In this document: positions 1 to 11,088 of the stretch, piece by piece
How positions within the stretch are numbered: position 1 is the first letter of the stretch
Layout: each line of letters opens with the position of its first letter
Assembly: GCF_002097715.1 (NCBI RefSeq)
Contig: NZ_CP020739.1
Coordinates: 186,001-250,000 of the forward strand
Length of the DNA stretch: 64,000 nt
Source of the DNA: Burkholderia ubonensis subsp. mesacidophila
Lineage (GTDB): Bacteria; Pseudomonadota; Gammaproteobacteria; Burkholderiales; Burkholderiaceae
Direction: 5' to 3'
Translations under genes and position numbers: made by a program
The notes under the pieces: generated by a model
Seen by the model: only the letters and a program-made list of their open reading frames with translations
Databases searched by the model: none
Told to the model about the DNA's origin: nothing

Positions 1-187
1 GACGCTCGACGGTAGCCGGATCGCGGTCGGCGAGGATGGACGAACCACGTTGCCGGATGTCTGGGCGGGCGGCGATTGCGCGGCGACGGGCGGCGTCGAC
101 CTGACGGTCCAGGCCGTGCAGGACGGCAAGCGCGCGGCGGCGTCGATCGACGCCGCCCTCGTGCAGCGCGACGCGCAGGCGGCCTGA
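1..187 (+). CDS. preT: PreT, NAD-dependent dihydropyrimidine dehydrogenase small subunit (3' end only)
   Basis: Only the last 61 codons are present, read from base 2 to a TGA at 185-187; the start lies left of the window. The visible residues contain VWAGGDCA followed by LTVQAVQDGKRAA, the FAD-binding C-terminal signature of the glutamate-synthase small-subunit-like flavoprotein that pairs with PreA. In E. coli PreT transfers electrons between NADH and PreA during reduction of uracil and thymine. The gene lies 70 bases upstream of preA on the same strand, as expected for a preTA operon. The assignment rests on this short C-terminus plus the neighbour. Confidence 0.85.
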   Translation, partial: TLDGSRIAVGEDGRTTLPDVWAGGDCAATGGVDLTVQAVQDGKRAAASIDAALVQRDAQAA

Positions 188-257
188 GCCGGCAGCACGA
201 ATACACATCGCCCACCTGATCGATCACGACAACGACCCCACACTCACGGAGCCGAAC

Positions 258-1565
258 ATGGCCGACCTTCGCTGCACCATCGCGGGCATCACTTCGCCGA
301 ATCCCTTCTGGCTCGCGTCCGCGCCGCCGACCGACAAAGCCTACAACGTGAACCGCGCATTCGAAGCGGGCTGGGGCGGCGTCGTCTGGAAGACGCTCGG
401 GCTCGATCCGCACGTCGTCAACGTCAGCTCGCGCTACGGCGCGGTGCAGTGGAACGGCCAGCGCATCGCGGGGCTGAACAACATCGAGCTGATTACCGAC
501 CGTCCGCTCGACGTGAACCTGCGCGAGATCGCGCAGGTAAAGCGCGACTGGCCGGACCGCGCGCTGATCGTGTCGCTGATGGTGCCGTGCAACGAACGCG
601 ACTGGAAATGGATCCTGCCGCTCGTCGAGGATACGGGTGCCGATGCGGTCGAGCTCAACTTCGGCTGCCCGCACGGGATGAGCGAGCGCGGGATGGGGGC
701 GGCCGTCGGGCAGGTGCCGGAATACGTCGAGATGGTCACGCGCTGGGTCAAGGAAGGCACGAAGCTGCCGTGCCTCGTGAAGCTGACGCCGAACATCAGC
801 GACATCCGGATGGGCTCGCGCGCAGCATACAAGGGCGGGGCGGACGGCGTGTCGCTGATCAACACGATCAACTCGATCGTCGCGGTGGACCTCGACCAGA
901 TGGCGCCGATCCCGACGGTCGACGGCAAGGGCACGCACGGTGGCTACTGCGGGCCGGCGGTCAAGCCGATCGCGCTGAACATGGTCGCCGAGATCGCGCG
1001 CGATCCGCAAACGCCGCACCTGCCGATCTCCGGCATCGGCGGCATTTCGACGTGGCGCGACGCGGCCGAGTTCATCGTGCTCGGCGCGGGCAGCGTACAG
1101 GTGTGCACGGCCGCGATGCATTACGGTTTCCGGATCGTGTCGGATCTCGTGGACGGCCTGTCGAACTGGATGGACGAGAAAGGCTACGCGACGCTCGACG
1201 ACGTGCGCGGCCGTGCGGTGCCGAACGTCACCGACTGGCAATACCTGAACCTGAACTACGACATCAAGGCGCGCATCGACCAGGATCGCTGCATCCAGTG
1301 CGGGCTGTGCCATATCGCGTGCGAGGACACGTCGCACCAGGCGATCACGCGCGAGAAGGACGGCGTGCGCCACTTCGAGGTGATCGACGCGGAATGCGTC
1401 GGGTGCAATTTATGCATGCATGTCTGCCCGGTCGAGCAGTGCATCACGATGGAGCGCGTCGATGCGGGCGGCTATGCGAACTGGACCACGCATCCGAACA
1501 ATCCGGCGCGCGTCGATGCAGGCGCGAGCGCGGCGGCGCCTGCGAAGCACGAGAAGGCTGCCTGA
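258..1565 (+). CDS. preA: PreA, NAD-dependent dihydropyrimidine dehydrogenase catalytic subunit
   Basis: A 435-residue cytoplasmic enzyme that reduces uracil or thymine to the 5,6-dihydro form, the first step of reductive pyrimidine degradation. The N-terminal 330 residues form a dihydroorotate-dehydrogenase-like FMN barrel; LNFGCPHGMSERGMG carries the likely catalytic cysteine. The C-terminus has two 4Fe-4S ferredoxin motifs, with cysteines at about 345, 348, 351 and 355 and at 380, 383, 386 and 390, for electron entry from PreT. Length fits the family. The ATG at 258 directly follows the preT end. It is probably one operon with preT, the NCS1 transporter and hydA. Confidence 0.95.
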   Translation: MADLRCTIAGITSPNPFWLASAPPTDKAYNVNRAFEAGWGGVVWKTLGLDPHVVNVSSRYGAVQWNGQRIAGLNNIELITDRPLDVNLREIAQVKRDWPDRALIVSLMVPCNERDWKWILPLVEDTGADAVELNFGCPHGMSERGMGAAVGQVPEYVEMVTRWVKEGTKLPCLVKLTPNISDIRMGSRAAYKGGADGVSLINTINSIVAVDLDQMAPIPTVDGKGTHGGYCGPAVKPIALNMVAEIARDPQTPHLPISGIGGISTWRDAAEFIVLGAGSVQVCTAAMHYGFRIVSDLVDGLSNWMDEKGYATLDDVRGRAVPNVTDWQYLNLNYDIKARIDQDRCIQCGLCHIACEDTSHQAITREKDGVRHFEVIDAECVGCNLCMHVCPVEQCITMERVDAGGYANWTTHPNNPARVDAGASAAAPAKHEKAA

Positions 1566-1672
1566 CCGGTGTGCGGCGTGCGGGACATGTTCCGCGCGCC
1601 GTTTCCGATCCTTCCGGTCCGGCGTCGCGCGCCATGCGGCGCGGGCGTGGATGATTCCGTGGAGCGTTTTCG

Positions 1673-4689
<3,017 letters not shown>

Positions 4690-4712
4690 GCCTCGCGCGC
4701 GGCTTCGCTGTC

Positions 4713-4761
4713 GTGCGGTGCCGCCGGGCCGGAACAGTGCCACGATCCCGGCGGCGCGCAC
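4713..4761 (+). terminator. GC-rich hairpin after hydA
   Basis: A 9-bp stem, GCCGCCGGG pairing with CCCGGCGGC, flanked by a second GTGCG/CGCAC pairing, begins about 24 bases after the hydA stop. There is no T-run, so it may act as a factor-assisted terminator or mRNA stabiliser. It separates the reductive pyrimidine genes from the nucleoside genes. Confidence 0.45.
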
Positions 4762-4812
4762 GGCGGCGGCCGGATGCCGCGCGCGCCGCAACCTGTCCGA
4801 ACGGTCAATATA

Positions 4813-4829
4813 TGGCACGGGTTGTGCTT
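4813..4829 (+). promoter_or_regulatory. Sigma-54-type (-24/-12) promoter candidate before tsx
   Basis: TGGCACGGGTTGTGCTT has the invariant GG and GC with ten bases between them and matches the sigma-54 consensus at all but one conserved position. It lies about 185 bases before the tsx start, in the 324-base gap between hydA and tsx. Nitrogen-regulated expression would suit nucleoside and pyrimidine scavenging. Two GGTCAA words (4803 and 4876) flank it; I assign them no regulator. The remainder of the gap shows no other feature. Confidence 0.5.
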
Positions 4830-5013
4830 GATCCCTCCCGTTTCATCCGCAGGACACGCCTGAAGCTGACTGATTGGTCAACATCGATGCGCGTGCGCAC
4901 CTGAAGCAGGCGGCGCGCTCGATTGTGGGGCAACCGGAACGCGGGGCGGCCCATGCTCGACGAGAGGCGCGTCGAGCCTTCGACAACAACAATACGGACG
5001 CAGGATCAGGCGC

Positions 5014-6003
5014 ATGTGCATAGAAGAACTGAATAACGAGTCAAGAGGTGAAAGGCATTCGACATACCCGGCGGCGCGCATCGGCCTCGCGCTGCTGACC
5101 CTGGCGGCCGGCATGCTGGCCGCGACGCCGGCGCGGGCCGAGTCGCCGCCGGGCGCGCCGCTGCTCGCCGAGAGCGGCGCGGTCGTGCCGAACCCGCCGC
5201 CGCCGCCCGCGCCGTCGCCGTACCTGTCGACGTGGTTTCACCAGAGCCTCGGCGTGATCGGGTCGAAGAACATCCGTTTCGGGCCGCACCGGACCAACGA
5301 CGTGTACCTGGAATACGAGTACTTCGGCCGGAAGGGCCCGTTCGACCTGTACGGCTACGTGGACGTGCCGCGCGTGTTCGGCGTCGGCAACGGCTATGAC
5401 ACCGGCGTCACGAACAAGGGATCGCCGCTCTTCAGCGAACAGGAGCCGCGCGTGTCGATCGACGATCTCGTCGGCCGCCGCCTCGGCTTCGGTCCGTTCA
5501 AGGAGTGGTATGTGGCGTTCGACTGGATCTACGACCAGGGGCACAACACGGCGGGACGCCAGAACACGCTGTATGCGGGCTTCGGCACCGACATCGACAC
5601 GCATACGAAGCTGCTGCTGTCCGCGAACCTGTACGTGCGCCGGCAGTGGGAGAACTACGGCGCCGCCAACCAGAACTCGTGGGACGGCTACCGCGCGCAG
5701 ATGAAGTACATCTACCCGATCGGCACGTTCAACGGCGGCAATCTGACCTACGTCGGCTTCTTCAACTACGACTTCGGCTCGAAGCTGCGCGAGCGGTCGG
5801 GCGGCGACGCGCGCACCGACACCGCGTTCGTCTCGACGAACGTGCTGATCTATTCGTTCAAGCATTGGCGGTTCTGGACCGCGGCCCGCTACTTCCATAA
5901 CGGCGGCCAGTGGAACGGCACCGAGCTGAACTTCGGCGACGGGCCGTTCCAGAACCGCTCGACCGGCTGGGGCTATTACGCGAGCGTTGGCTACCAGTTC
6001 TGA
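5014..6003 (+). CDS. tsx: Tsx-like nucleoside-specific outer-membrane channel
   Basis: A 329-residue outer-membrane beta-barrel. A hydrophobic stretch (LALLTLAAGMLAATPARA) ends in a signal-peptidase site near residue 42 and is followed by a proline-rich linker. The mature part is rich in alternating aromatic strands and ends in SVGYQF, the terminal-Phe barrel-assembly signal. Motifs such as NDVYLEYEYFGRKGPFDLYGYVD are typical of the Tsx family, which lets nucleosides and deoxynucleosides cross the outer membrane. The start at 5014 gives a somewhat long n-region of about 23 residues and lacks a strong ribosome site, so the exact start is uncertain. It is the first gene after the sigma-54-like promoter. 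Confidence 0.88.
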   Translation: MCIEELNNESRGERHSTYPAARIGLALLTLAAGMLAATPARAESPPGAPLLAESGAVVPNPPPPPAPSPYLSTWFHQSLGVIGSKNIRFGPHRTNDVYLEYEYFGRKGPFDLYGYVDVPRVFGVGNGYDTGVTNKGSPLFSEQEPRVSIDDLVGRRLGFGPFKEWYVAFDWIYDQGHNTAGRQNTLYAGFGTDIDTHTKLLLSANLYVRRQWENYGAANQNSWDGYRAQMKYIYPIGTFNGGNLTYVGFFNYDFGSKLRERSGGDARTDTAFVSTNVLIYSFKHWRFWTAARYFHNGGQWNGTELNFGDGPFQNRSTGWGYYASVGYQF

Positions 6004-6052
6004 CGCCCGACGCCATCACGAGAACCAAAGAACGCTTCACGCGAGGATTTTC

Positions 6053-7099
6053 ATGATCAAGAAGAGAGTGCTTCAACTGCTTGCCGTGCTGGCGCTGGCG
6101 GGCACGTTCGCGAACGGTGCGCATGCGGCAGGCGACGGCGCGCGACGGCCGCGCCCGGTCAAGGTGCTGATCGTCACGATGTTCGGGCCGGAAGGCAAGG
6201 CATGGCTCGATCGTCTCGGGCCGCTGCAGCGGATCGCGGTGCCGGGCCTGTCGCCCGACTATCCGGCCGTGAGCTGCACGCGCGACGACGTCTGCGTGCT
6301 GACGACCGGGATGGGCCACGCGAACGCGGCGGCCTCGATGGCTGCGCTGGTCTACTCGCGCCGGTTCGACCTGCGCCGGACCTACTTCCTCGTCACCGGC
6401 ATCGCCGGCATCGATCCCGCGCAGGGCACGCTCGGCTCGGCGGCGTGGGCCCGCTACCTGGTCGACTTCGGCATCCAGTGGGAACTGGATGCGCGCGAGA
6501 TTCCGGCCGGCTGGAAGTCGGGCTATCTCGGCATCAACACGAAGAGCGAAACCGACAAGCCGCCGCTCGACTACCGGACCGAAGTCTTCCAGCTGAACGA
6601 GGCGCTGCTGCAGAAGGCGCTCGCGCTGTCGCGCGGCGTGACGCTGCACGACAGCAAGGAGGCGGCCGCCTATCGCGCGAAGTATCCCGATGCGCCGGCC
6701 AACCAGCGCCCGGCCGTGATCCAGTGCGACACGCTGGCGGGCGACACGTGGTTCTCCGGCACCAAGCTCGGCGAGCGCGCCAGCGAATGGACGCGCCTGT
6801 TGACCGACGGCAAGGGGGTGTACTGCACGACGCAGCAGGAAGACAATGCGACGTTCGAGGTGATCAAGCGCGCGGCGGCGGCGGGGCTGGCCGATCCGCA
6901 GCGCGTGGCCGTGCTGCGCTCGGGCTCGGATTTCGACCGTCCGCCGCCCGGCGGCTCGGACGTCGACAACCTGCTCGACTATCAGAGCCAGGGCGGGTTC
7001 GTGCCGGCGCTCGACAATCTCTATCTCGCCGGTTCGCCGCTCGTCAACGCGATCGTGAAGGATTGGGCACACTGGCAGCACGGCGTACCGGCCGAGTGA
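6053..7099 (+). CDS. NUP-family purine nucleoside permease-like protein
   Basis: A 348-residue protein with a clear Sec signal (MIKKRVLQLLAVLALAG to AHA, about residue 25), so it works in the periplasm or at the membrane. The body matches the NUP (purine nucleoside permease) family: VKVLIVTMFGPEGKAW, TGMGHANAAASM, and FLVTGIAGIDPAQGTLGS resemble a nucleoside-phosphorylase fold. The family was named from a Candida nucleoside uptake protein, but its biochemical role in bacteria is unclear; binding or processing of nucleosides is inferred. ATG 6053 is chosen over an upstream in-frame start because it begins the signal peptide. It lies between tsx and nupC, which supports a nucleoside role. Confidence 0.85.
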   Translation: MIKKRVLQLLAVLALAGTFANGAHAAGDGARRPRPVKVLIVTMFGPEGKAWLDRLGPLQRIAVPGLSPDYPAVSCTRDDVCVLTTGMGHANAAASMAALVYSRRFDLRRTYFLVTGIAGIDPAQGTLGSAAWARYLVDFGIQWELDAREIPAGWKSGYLGINTKSETDKPPLDYRTEVFQLNEALLQKALALSRGVTLHDSKEAAAYRAKYPDAPANQRPAVIQCDTLAGDTWFSGTKLGERASEWTRLLTDGKGVYCTTQQEDNATFEVIKRAAAAGLADPQRVAVLRSGSDFDRPPPGGSDVDNLLDYQSQGGFVPALDNLYLAGSPLVNAIVKDWAHWQHGVPAE

Positions 7100-7122
7100 C
7101 GGCGGCCATGCGCGTTACACCG

Positions 7123-7146
7123 GCCCGCGCCGGATGCGGCGCGGGC
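7123..7146 (+). terminator. Hairpin between the NUP gene and nupC
   Basis: GCCCGCGCC and GGCGCGGGC form a perfect 9-bp stem with a six-base loop, 24 bases after the NUP stop and followed by ATTTG. It may attenuate read-through or protect the 3' end of the tsx-NUP message, so that the envelope proteins are made in greater amount than the enzymes downstream. Confidence 0.5.
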
Positions 7147-7202
7147 ATTTGACGGGCTCGCTCCCGGCGAGCACGTTCCAACAATGAGAGAGGGGGCACC
7201 AC

Positions 7203-8456
7203 GTGGATATTCTGCGCAGTCTGTCGGGCATGCTGTTCCTGCTGTTGATCGCTTATCTGCTGTCGAACAACCGGCGCGCGGTGCGCGGCCGCACGATGAT
7301 CGCAGCACTCCTCACGCAGCTCGCGATCGGCGCGCTCGTGCTGTTCGTGCCGGTGGGCCGCGCGGCGCTCGCGACGGCCGCGAACGGCGTCAACCGCGTG
7401 CTCGACATGGGCAACCACGGCATCGCGTTCGTGTTCGGCGGGCTGGTCGACAACCGGATGTTCCAGCTGTTCGGCGACGGCGGCTTCGTGTTCGGGCTGC
7501 GCGTGCTGCCGATGATCATTTTCGTCACCGCGCTGATCGCGGTGCTGTACTACCTCGGCGTGATGAAATGGATCGTCGCGATCCTTGGAGCTGCGCTGGC
7601 GAAGCTGCTCGGCGTGAGCCGGATCGAAGCGTGCTCGGCCGTCGCGACGATCTTTCTCGGGCAGAGCGAGATGCCGGCGCTCGTGAAGCCGTTCGTGAAG
7701 CAGATGACGAGCGCGGAGATCTTCACGGTGATGGCAAGCGGCATGGCGTCGATTGCGGGCTCCGTGCTGGTCGGCTATGCTGGCCTCGGCGTAAAAATGG
7801 AGTACCTGCTCGCCGCGTCGTTCATGGCCGTGCCGGGCGGGCTGCTGTTCGGCAAGCTGCTGTTCCCGACCGTCGAGCCGAGCCGCATCGTCGTCGAGGG
7901 GCTCGACTTCGATGACAAGCGCGCCGCCAACGTGATCGAGGCGGCCGCGTCCGGCGCGTCCGTGGGCTTGCGGATCGCGATCAACGTCGGCGCGATGCTG
8001 ATCGCGTTCGTCGGGCTGATCGCGCTGATGAACCTGATCGTGAGCGGCGCGGCGGCGCTGGCCGGCTTTCCGCACGTCACGCTGCCGGGCCTGCTCGGCC
8101 GCGTGTTCGCGCCGCTCGCGTGGATGATCGGCGTGCCGTGGCATGATGCGGTGCTGGCCGGCAACTTCATCGGCGAGAAGCTGATCTTCAACGAGTTCGT
8201 CGCGTACGGCGACCTGTCGCCGTACCTGAAGAGCGGCGCGGCGGCGCTCGATCCGAAGACGATCGCGATCGTGTCGTTCGCGCTGTGCGGCTTCGCGAAC
8301 TTCTCGTCGATCGCGATCCTCGCGGGCGGCTTCAGCGCGGTCGCGCCGGAACGCCGCTCGGAGGTGGCCCGGCACGGCCTGCGCGCGCTGACGGCCGCGA
8401 CGCTGTCGAACCTGATGAGCGCCGCGATCGCCGGCCTGTTCTTTTCCCTGCATTGA
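7203..8456 (+). CDS. nupC: NupC-type concentrative nucleoside transporter
   Basis: A 417-residue inner-membrane protein of the CNT family, which symports nucleosides with H+ or Na+. Family signatures are visible: a gate domain with ACSAVATIFLGQSEMP, the EIFTVMASGMASIAGSVL segment, and GNFIGEKLIFNEFVAY near residue 320. Eight or more hydrophobic helices are spread along the chain, and length fits the family (E. coli NupC 400). The start is GTG at 7203, supported by GAGAGAGGGGG just upstream; no nearby ATG gives the family N-terminus. It delivers nucleosides to the deoC-deoA-cdd genes that follow. Confidence 0.93.
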   Translation: MDILRSLSGMLFLLLIAYLLSNNRRAVRGRTMIAALLTQLAIGALVLFVPVGRAALATAANGVNRVLDMGNHGIAFVFGGLVDNRMFQLFGDGGFVFGLRVLPMIIFVTALIAVLYYLGVMKWIVAILGAALAKLLGVSRIEACSAVATIFLGQSEMPALVKPFVKQMTSAEIFTVMASGMASIAGSVLVGYAGLGVKMEYLLAASFMAVPGGLLFGKLLFPTVEPSRIVVEGLDFDDKRAANVIEAAASGASVGLRIAINVGAMLIAFVGLIALMNLIVSGAAALAGFPHVTLPGLLGRVFAPLAWMIGVPWHDAVLAGNFIGEKLIFNEFVAYGDLSPYLKSGAAALDPKTIAIVSFALCGFANFSSIAILAGGFSAVAPERRSEVARHGLRALTAATLSNLMSAAIAGLFFSLH

Positions 8457-8471
8457 GCGAGATTTGCCCGC

Positions 8472-9269
8472 ATGAAGGCTTCCCCCACCGACCCTGTGTC
8501 ACGCAACCTGCTGGCCGAGGCGGCGCTCAAGGCGCTGCATCTCGTCGATCTGACGTCGCTGAACGACGACGACACCGACGCCCGGATCGACGCGCTGGCC
8601 GCATCGGCCGACACGCCGGTCGGCACGCCCGCGGCGCTGTGCGTGTATCCGCGCTTCGTTGCAACCGCACGCGCCGCGCTGGCGGCGCGCGGCCTCGCGC
8701 TGCCGATCGCCACCGTGACGAACTTCCCGTCCGGCGACCTGCCGCCCGACGCGGCGGCGCGCGAAACCGCCGACGCCGCCGCGCTCGGCGCGGACGAGAT
8801 CGACGTCGTGTTTCCGTATCGCGCGCTGCTCGCGGGCGATGCGCAAATCGGCCGCGAGCTGGTCGCGCAATGCCGCGCGGCCGCGGCCGGCAAGTGCCTG
8901 AAGGTGATCATCGAATCGGGCGAGCTGCGCGAGCCGGCGCTGATCCGGCAGGCGAGCGAGATCGCGATCGAGGCCGGCGCGGATTTCATCAAGACGTCGA
9001 CGGGGAAGGTGCCCGTCAACGCGACGCTCGACGCGGCCGCGATCATGCTCGGCACGATCCGCGAGTCGGGGCGCGCGGTGGGCTTCAAGGCGGCGGGAGG
9101 CGTGCGCACAGCCGATGAGGCGGCCGCCTATCTCACGCTCGCCGAACAGGTGTTCGGGCCGGGCTGGGCGACGCCCGCGACGTTCCGCTTCGGCGCGTCG
9201 AGCCTGCTCGCGAATCTGCTTGCCGTGCTCGGCCATGGCGCCGGCGCGGTCCGGCCATCTTCCTATTGA
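8472..9269 (+). CDS. deoC: Deoxyribose-phosphate aldolase (copy 1, nucleoside cluster)
   Basis: A 265-residue cytoplasmic class I aldolase that splits 2-deoxyribose 5-phosphate into acetaldehyde and glyceraldehyde 3-phosphate. The Schiff-base lysine is Lys174 in DFIKTSTGK, the proton-relay lysine is Lys206 in VGFKAAGG, and the catalytic aspartate is in DEIDVV near residue 111. It is the longer, E. coli-like form (E. coli DeoC 259). It starts 15 bases after nupC and sits just before deoA, so it completes deoxynucleoside breakdown here. A second, shorter deoC lies at 57982-58662. Confidence 0.95.
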   Translation: MKASPTDPVSRNLLAEAALKALHLVDLTSLNDDDTDARIDALAASADTPVGTPAALCVYPRFVATARAALAARGLALPIATVTNFPSGDLPPDAAARETADAAALGADEIDVVFPYRALLAGDAQIGRELVAQCRAAAAGKCLKVIIESGELREPALIRQASEIAIEAGADFIKTSTGKVPVNATLDAAAIMLGTIRESGRAVGFKAAGGVRTADEAAAYLTLAEQVFGPGWATPATFRFGASSLLANLLAVLGHGAGAVRPSSY

Positions 9270-9280
9270 GGAGTTCGACG

Positions 9281-10600
9281 ATGTTTTTGCCGCAGGAATT
9301 CATTCGCAAGAAGCGCGACCGCCAGCCGCTCGGCCGCGAGGACATTGCCGCGTTCGTGCGCGGCGTGACCGACGGGAGCGTCACCGAAGGCCAGGTCGCG
9401 GCCTTTGCGATGGCCGTGTATTTCAACGACCTGAGCGTCGACGAGCGCGTCGCGCTGACGCTCGCGCAGCGCGATTCGGGCGAGGTGCTCGACTGGCGCG
9501 GGCTCGACCTGGGCGGGCCCGTGATCGACAAGCATTCGACGGGCGGCGTCGGCGACGTCGTGTCGCTGATGCTCGGCCCGATGGTCGCCGCGTGCGGCGG
9601 CTTCGTGCCGATGATTTCCGGGCGCGGGCTCGGCCATACCGGCGGCACGCTCGACAAGCTGAGCGCGATTCCCGGCTACGACGTCACGCCGGACACGCAG
9701 GCGTTTCGCCGCACGGTGCGCGACGTCGGCGTCGCGATCATCGGCCAGACTGCGCAGCTCGCGCCGGCGGACAAGCGGATCTACGCGACGCGCGACATCA
9801 CGGCGACCGTCGAGTCGGTCGCGATGATCACCGCGTCGATCCTGTCGAAGAAGCTCGCGGCGGGGCTCGACGGCCTCGTGATGGACGTGAAGGTCGGCTC
9901 CGGCGCGTTCATGCCGACCGTCGAGAAATCGGTCGAGCTGGCGCGCAGCATCGTCGACGTCGGCAACGGCGCGGGGATGAAGACGACCGCGATCCTCACC
10001 GACATGAACCAGTCGCTCGCGCCGTGCGCGGGCAATGCGATCGAGGTCGCGTGCGCGATCGACTACCTGACCGGCAAGTCGCGGCCGGCGCGGCTGCATG
10101 AGGTGACGATGGCGCTGTCGGCGCAGTTGCTCGTCACCGGCGGGCTGGCGGGAGACGCCGCGCGTGCGCACGCGATGCTGCAGCAGGCGCTGGATTCGGG
10201 CGCGGCCGCGGAGCGCTTCGCGAAGATGATCGCGATGCTGGGCGGCCCGGCGGACCTGATCGACGCGCCCGCGCGTCACCTCGCGCGGGCCGCCGTGACC
10301 GTGCCGGTGCCGGCGCGCACGAGCGGCGTGGTGCAGCGGGTCGATTGCCGTGCGCTCGGGCTGGTGGTCGTCGCGCTCGGCGGCGGCCGCACCCGCGCGG
10401 AAGACGCGATCGATTACGGCGTCGGGCTGTCGGCGCTGGCGGAGCTCGGCCAGCGCGTGGCGGCCGGCGAGCCGCTCGGCTTCGTGCATGCGCGCGACGC
10501 GGACGCCGCCGCGCGCGCGGTCGCCGAGGTCCAGCGGATCTACACGGTGGGTGACGCCAGCGAGGCGCCGCCGCCGACGATCCATCAGTGGGTCGACTGA
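9281..10600 (+). CDS. deoA: Thymidine phosphorylase
   Basis: A 439-residue enzyme that converts thymidine (or deoxyuridine) plus phosphate to the free base and 2-deoxyribose 1-phosphate. The phosphate-binding signature [10 protein letters not shown] is near residue 85, followed by [15 protein letters not shown], the pyrimidine-phosphorylase family pattern. The start at 9281 is preferred over an in-frame ATG at 9266 because TTGAGGAG precedes it and the protein then begins [13 protein letters not shown] as in relatives. The deoxyribose 1-phosphate product needs a phosphopentomutase (DeoB) before deoC; no deoB is seen in this window. Confidence 0.96.
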   Translation: MFLPQEFIRKKRDRQPLGREDIAAFVRGVTDGSVTEGQVAAFAMAVYFNDLSVDERVALTLAQRDSGEVLDWRGLDLGGPVIDKHSTGGVGDVVSLMLGPMVAACGGFVPMISGRGLGHTGGTLDKLSAIPGYDVTPDTQAFRRTVRDVGVAIIGQTAQLAPADKRIYATRDITATVESVAMITASILSKKLAAGLDGLVMDVKVGSGAFMPTVEKSVELARSIVDVGNGAGMKTTAILTDMNQSLAPCAGNAIEVACAIDYLTGKSRPARLHEVTMALSAQLLVTGGLAGDAARAHAMLQQALDSGAAAERFAKMIAMLGGPADLIDAPARHLARAAVTVPVPARTSGVVQRVDCRALGLVVVALGGGRTRAEDAIDYGVGLSALAELGQRVAAGEPLGFVHARDADAAARAVAEVQRIYTVGDASEAPPPTIHQWVD

Positions 10601-10655
10601 TGCGCGCGGCATCGTATCCACCCACACTACTTCCATCACTCGAGGCGTCGTCGCA

Positions 10656-11045
10656 ATGGAACGAGACAAACTGATCGAACAGGCCAAGGCGGCGCGCGAA
10701 CGCGCGTACGCACCGTATTCGCGCTTCAAGGTCGGCGCGGCGCTGGAAGCGCGCGACGGCACGGTCTTTCACGGCTGCAACGTCGAAAACGCGTCGTACG
10801 GGTTGTGCAACTGCGCGGAACGCACGGCGCTCTTTGCCGCGATCGCGGCCGGCTATCGTCCGGGCGATTTCGCGCGGCTGGCGGTCGTGGCCGACACGGA
10901 TGACCCGGTCGCGCCGTGCGGCGCGTGCCGTCAGGTGATCGTCGAAATCGGCGCGCCCGACATCGAGGTGATCTTGGGCAACCTGAAGGGCGATATCGAG
11001 GTGACCAACGCGCAAACGCTGCTGCCGGGCGCGTTTCGTCTGTAG
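10656..11045 (+). CDS. cdd: Cytidine deaminase
   Basis: A 129-residue zinc deaminase that turns cytidine and deoxycytidine into uridine and deoxyuridine. Zinc ligands are Cys53 in CAE (with Glu55 as general acid/base) and the pair Cys88 and Cys91 in PCGACRQ. This is the short tetrameric form with three cysteine ligands, as in Bacillus subtilis. The open frame runs far upstream, but ATG 10656 gives the normal MERDKLIEQA start and length. It ends the nucleoside operon, feeding DeoA and, through uracil, the PreTA/HydA pathway upstream. Confidence 0.96.
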   Translation: MERDKLIEQAKAARERAYAPYSRFKVGAALEARDGTVFHGCNVENASYGLCNCAERTALFAAIAAGYRPGDFARLAVVADTDDPVAPCGACRQVIVEIGAPDIEVILGNLKGDIEVTNAQTLLPGAFRL

Positions 11046-11083
11046 CGAATGCATGTGGCGCACCGTGGCGCCGCATGCATTCG
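11046..11083. terminator. Bidirectional hairpin between cdd and the Rieske gene
   Basis: CGAATGCATG pairs with CATGCATTCG (10 bp), and inside it GGCGC pairs with GCGCC. The element fills the 43-base gap between two convergent genes, starting at the base after the cdd stop, so it probably ends transcription in both directions. No T-run is present on either side. Confidence 0.6.
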
Positions 11084-11088
11084 TGGTA

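Noticed and set aside
4803..4881. GGTCAA repeats around the sigma-54-like promoter
   Set aside because: Two six-base words 73 bases apart are too little to define an operator.
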